Assembly: GCA_015499985.1 (NCBI GenBank) | Contig: JAAAUF010000108.1 | Span: forward strand, 2,860-64,492 | Source of the DNA: Haplosporangium gracile | Lineage: Eukaryota > Mortierellomycota > Mortierellomycetes > Mortierellales > Mortierellaceae | Reading direction: 5' to 3' | Length of the DNA stretch: 61,633 bases | The notes under the pieces: model-generated | Told to the model about the DNA's origin: nothing | Seen by the model: the letters and a program-made list of their open reading frames with translations, nothing else | Database searches by the model: none | Program-made: the position numbers and the translations under genes | Shown here: positions 57,820 to 61,633 of the stretch, piece by piece | Layout of the letters: every line of letters starts with the position of its first letter | Numbering within the stretch: the stretch's first letter is position 1

Positions 57820-59502
57820 TTAGAACTTGGCCTTGGAGTAAGGGTAATCTATGAAATCATAAAGAATGGCATATGTTAGTAATATATCCATGAACGATAA
57901 ATCTCAAATCTCTGCAATGGTGCAGGTTACTCACCAAAATCACCCTGGTCCTTGCGCTTCCAAAGCTTCTTTTTCTTCTTTGTCACAGCATGCTCTACAA
58001 ACACCTCCTCGCAGTACTGTTTCTTGAACTTGCGGATGAATGCAGGGTCCCTATTTATTTCACCAAACATCGCAGCGGTTAGCACCTCTTTGTATGCTTT
58101 AAGAAATAGCAGCGAGATAGTGTGAAGTACAGCAAAGTAAAGCATCACAGCGAAGGCAATAAACAAGAATGATAAGTGTAACATACCAGAGTTCAGAGGC
58201 AATTCCAAGATCCTTGCAACAACGCATCAAGGCGTTGGATTTGCATCCCTCGGAGGCAGTTGCAAGGTTGTCAGCGTCAAAGTAGGCTTGCTCGCCACGG
58301 GCAGTACTGACGAAGCGGCCTTTGCAGACCAGTGCGTATTCACGGGAGATGTTCTTGGGAGAAATAGAATGCTCACTTCTGGGCGCCAATCCCCATCCTG
58401 TTTTGTTGTTTGTCGTTGGCGTATGTTGATTGTTGTATGCGCATGTTATTGTAGTACATCCATGTAGAAAGTGATGAGAGAGCAACTAACGGTTAGCGTG
58501 CGAACAAAACAATGTGTCCACAGTGACATCAATATCCAGCATCGTGATCTTTAGTCCAGCTGTCACTTGCCTCCAGGACCGAATGCCTTATTCAGAATTC
58601 GACGGTACTTGATCTCAGGAAGATAGAGCAAACCATCTACAACGACGAAACAATCGATATATTAGCTGTCGTGCACCACATCAATGACAGCACAAACTGC
58701 CAGAATACCAAAAGACATAATGCAGTCTCTGATTACCTGGCTTGATCTCGATGTCGTCAGCCTCAAGAGGCTTCATCAGGATCTCGGCAAGCCCCTTCTC
58801 AAAAGGCTCGATAGCCATACCAGAAAACGAACGGGTCCAGTCCTCACCCTCTTCCAAAGAACGGTCCCCAATAACAGCATCCCTCAAGCCTGTAGCTCCG
58901 TTGGGAAAGGGCGTGGAGTTATCAGTCGATTGACCGCCGTCGCCACCAACTTGTGACAACCCTGTAGCAGCTCGAACAGGTTCAGAATCGTCTCCATAGG
59001 GCGAATAAGATGGCGAAGATGCAGCTGGAGCAGCAGAAACAGGCGAAGCCGAAAAGCTCTTGGATCCTCCAGTTGATGCGATAGAAGAAGAGCTGCTAGT
59101 AGGATTGGTCGAGAAGTCGCTCTTGTTGTAAGACCGTGTGGTGGTGGTCTTGTCGGCTGTAACACGAGTTTTGGCGGCGGTACCTGTGGTGGCCTTGGAG
59201 TAGTATGAGGAAGTTGCTGAGGCTACCTTGGTAGCAGCTCCGATATCCTTGGCCTTGATGGTATAGGTCTTTGTGGCCATGGTCCTCATGTTGAGGAAGG
59301 GCTAGTCATGAACATACACACATACACACCCCGAGTTAGTTTTAGTCCAAGCCAAAGTGAGAGTCGAGTTCATTCACAACAAACTACTAGTGTTCGTCAT
59401 GGTGCCATTTCGTCGTTATTGTTGTTTTTGCTACTATCTCTCTGTTTTCATGTTTACCTGTGCGAGCAGCATGGTTCTGTTTGCAGTCAATGATGGCAGC
59501 AT
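57820..59502 (-). CDS. MGM101: Mitochondrial genome maintenance protein MGM101
   Basis: Exons 59502-59458, 59301-58737, 58636-58571, 58397-58187, 58050-57935 and 57848-57820 (minus strand) give 343 residues. Mgm101 is a Rad52-like single-strand annealing protein needed to keep mitochondrial DNA. The conserved core begins at [13 protein letters not shown] and includes [60 protein letters not shown] and [20 protein letters not shown]. It ends with a Lys-rich tail and [10 protein letters not shown] short first exon supplies [15 protein letters not shown], which with exon 2 makes a basic import sequence; an internal ATG (59289) would lose it. Intron 3 starts with GC (GGAG/GCAAGT), forced by the GPGGWG motif. 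Residues 40-150 are Ser/Thr/Ala-rich and variable. Confidence 0.93.
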
Positions 59503-59759
59503 GGTCAAGATTCCTCTGTTGAAAGGGAGAAGGTAGGGGGAAAGAAAAACAGAGAGAGTCGCGGTCAGACAACAAAGGGTCCACAAAATATTTACTTTTT
59601 GGGTTCGCAGGGGACTGCTTTAAACATCGAGCCGTCAGATCGTTTTCTAGGGCATAAGAAAAACACGTCTCCGCTTCCTCCCCTCCCTTGACGGATCAAA
59701 AAAAACAGAGGTTTATTTACGTTATTCTCTTGTTTGCTTCTTGTTCTTGGCCGTAGCAT

Positions 59760-59978
59760 TTAGTATCCCTTCATGTGAGAGTCGCAAGTCCCAAAGTAGC
59801 AAGAAATACGCTTGATAAGCACTTGCTCCTGTCCTGTTGACTCTGACTGAATATGGGCGCCGAGAGCCGATACGGCAACTGGAGCTGACTGCACCACGGA
59901 CAGAACCTGAAGGACCAAAACAGCAGCGATGGCGACAAAGTAGAAAACACCTGGAGCAATGAGACGACGTCCAGTCAT
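59760..59978 (-). CDS. Small secreted protein resembling a peptide-hormone precursor
   Basis: An intronless 72-codon gene. Residues 1-32 look like a signal peptide: two Arg (4, 5), a hydrophobic core (GVFYFVAIAAVLVLQVLSVV) and QSA before a likely cut. A short spacer leads to Lys-Arg at 56-57, the classic Kex2/furin-type site. The last 15 residues, ISCYFGTCDSHMKGY, hold the only two cysteines (60 and 65), able to close a six-residue disulphide ring. The whole has the build of a secreted propeptide with one cyclic product. Upstream on the same strand a TTTTAAATA element lies about 70 bases before the ATG. I recognise no family. Alternatives: a small type II membrane protein, or a chance frame. 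It stands alone in the spacer after MGM101. Confidence 0.55.
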   Translation of the reverse strand: MTGRRLIAPGVFYFVAIAAVLVLQVLSVVQSAPVAVSALGAHIQSESTGQEQVLIKRISCYFGTCDSHMKGY

Positions 59979-61633
59979 TGTAAAAGAATGCAGTTGATTG
60001 ATATGGTGTTTGAGAGGAGAAGGAGGATTGATATGCCTCGTAGAAGGTATTTAAAAGGGTGATGTTGTTGCGGTGGTATTGGTACTGTGTTGCTTGGATT
60101 GGCTGGAAGAGGGGAGGGATGAATGGGTCGTTGTGATACTGTGGTTCGAAGTGAGATATAAAAACGAAGAGAGGAAGGAAAGAGTATGTTGGAATAGAAA
60201 GGCGTCAACGAGCTTTCTTTATACAAGGGGATTGTTTATGTTTGAAAGTTTTGGGGAGAATAAAAAAAGTAGAGCCGGAGCCACAAAGATGAGACGAGAA
60301 CAAGAAGAGAATAATGAAAGGAACTAACAAACAAAGAGGAAACCGGACAGACACCGATCCGACTCCTTTTTTAACAAGGAGGCTGACTCCAATATTAACA
60401 AATTCGATCGATTGGAAAAGGCTAGACCAGGACACAACAAAAAAGTCGGTGTGGGCGTAAAATAAGGAAAAATTACGCTCGCGCAGAAAAAAAAAAGAAG
60501 GGGCATGGAAGCTGGAGCAAGATCCTATCAAGATCCTGGAGACATCTCGTCCACCTCAGGCAGGCAGACTTCTCCATGCTGCAGATTATGCACGCCAACA
60601 ACAAAACAAGTGTATCTCTTGTTCTCTATTTTCTTTTTCTTTCGTCTATTTCTTTTAAGGTGGTTCACATAACAATGCACACATCTACAAAAAGGGTCCC
60701 ACGCAACCTTGTTCTTGCTTATCCTTGCAACAAAAGCATCCCGCGACGGATGCAAGAATTATACAATTGTCGATGAGGGCATTCTTGTTTATGAATCTTG
60801 CTGCAGCTTGTACATTCTTCATGTTGCCATGGTTTTTGCTTTGATTTTCGTTCTTTTGCCCATTGATCACTCATTTCATGGAGTTACCTCCTGTGTTGTC
60901 AAGTCTAGGCCGACACCAATGGTGGATGTAAAATGCTTGCTGTTCAACCTTTTTTTTTTCTTCTGGAGCCCCGATCGATGGAATTCTTGGTGCACTGTCC
61001 AGTCACTTCATCGTAGCACACGTTTGCTTCTTGTTGTGCAAAAATGATATGAGGATTCAAGGAGGTACTGACGACGGAACTTTGCACAGAATAAAAAACC
61101 AACAATAACAGCAGATGCTCTTTGTACTCCGAATATCTCATTGAACCACAGGGATGAAAGGTGAGGAACCCAAAAAAAAAAAAAAAAAAAAAAATCATAA
61201 GGGGACCTTACTCATAAAGTAAAGCAGCAATGCTCTTGCAATCGAAACCCATACATAGCTCTCCTATTCCTACGCTCTCTTAGTAAAAGAGGTGACAGAA
61301 AAAAAATAAACATTCACCAAGCGCACGTTTTCAACGTAAAAGTCCTTCACTGAGCGTCAGTTAAAAAAAAAGGGTTAATCTATGACAACCCGGGTTTCTC
61401 GAATTATTTGACGGCCCTTTCGTTTTCCGCACTAAGCCCATGTAACTCACTTTTTTTGTTTTCAAGACAAAAACGTGCACAGGAGAGGCCAAACTCATTG
61501 AGACAACTTGCTTTCCTTCGCGCTCCCTCGAACATCATTTGTACATCCGCAGAGGTAATCAATGAAGTGTTTGTGCTGAAATTGTCACTTTTTAGCTACT
61601 GACAAGTCGTGGTGATGACGATATGGGACATGA
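59979..61633. other. Terminal 1.65 kb without recognisable genes
   Basis: Apart from the promoter of the small secreted-protein gene, this stretch shows only short open frames with no domain signal on either strand. It has A/T-runs at 60486-60496, 60951-60959 and 61170-61193. It may contain the 3' or 5' flank of a gene outside the window. Confidence 0.45.
60047..60058 (-). promoter_or_regulatory. Possible TATA-like element of the small secreted-protein gene
   Basis: On the minus strand CCCTTTTAAATA lies about 70-80 bases upstream of the start codon at 59978, a plausible distance for a fungal TATA box. Confidence 0.35.

Noticed and set aside
1..61633. CRISPR arrays, tRNA or rRNA genes, biosynthetic cluster
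   Set aside because: No regularly spaced repeats, no A-box/B-box pairs or cloverleaf-like stretches noticed, and no synthase-type core enzyme; the genes are dispersed housekeeping genes.

Overview
The window is nuclear DNA from a fungus, most likely an early-diverging one of the Mucoromycota/Mortierellomycotina type. Almost every gene is a conserved eukaryotic housekeeping or signalling gene. Genes are packed head-to-head or tail-to-tail, and most are cut by many short GT-AG introns (about 40-170 bases). Several products (FIBP, KHDC4/BLOM7, a CaMKK-like kinase with the RP-type insert) are familiar from animals. They sit beside plainly fungal genes (MGM101, MTR10, CAB4, TCD-type dehydratase), which suits a basal fungus better than an ascomycete. 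The lineage is an inference from gene content, not from a search.

Layout, left to right: the 5' end of an unknown Ala/Pro/Thr-rich protein (-) faces a RAD57/XRCC3 recombinase (+). Next come CAF40/CNOT9 (+), a decayed Tc1-type transposon (5079-6316), a second lone transposon end (6494) and a degenerate gene fragment. An aquaglyceroporin (-) follows, then about 3 kb with little coding signal. Mitochondrial citrate synthase (-) and a 17-exon FHA-kinase of the CHK2/Rad53 type (-) come next; the FHA-kinase faces a CaMKK/Ssp1-type kinase (+). Then: phosphoglycerate dehydrogenase (-, broken by an assembly gap with a fold-back), a TCD1/2-type tRNA-t6A dehydratase (+), ADE4 amidophosphoribosyltransferase (-), a Utp12-domain ribosome-biogenesis protein (+) and a cyclic-nucleotide phosphodiesterase (-). 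A 5.4 kb non-coding stretch leads to SDHAF2 (+), ZNHIT3 (-), FIBP (+, gap in intron 1), YJU2 splicing factor (-), MTR10/transportin-3 (+), CAB4 phosphopantetheine adenylyltransferase (-), KHDC4 (-) and MGM101 (-). A 72-residue secreted, hormone-precursor-like protein (-) and about 1.7 kb without recognisable genes end the window.

Themes: DNA damage and recombination (RAD57, CHK2, MGM101), nutrient and energy signalling (CaMKK, cAMP phosphodiesterase), central metabolism (CIT1, PHGDH, ADE4, CAB4, SDHAF2) and RNA biology (CAF40, YJU2, KHDC4, ZNHIT3, UTP12, TCD). This is ordinary chromosomal mixture, not an operon or cluster.

The most novel-looking items are the small secreted propeptide at 59760-59978 (signal peptide, Lys-Arg site, 15-residue two-cysteine peptide), a probable 7-base micro-exon in the CHK2-like kinase, the transition-type lesions in the Tc1 copy, and the Utp12-domain protein without WD40 repeats. 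Exon models were built by hand from splice sites and reading phase. All complete models close in frame, but none is checked by RNA.
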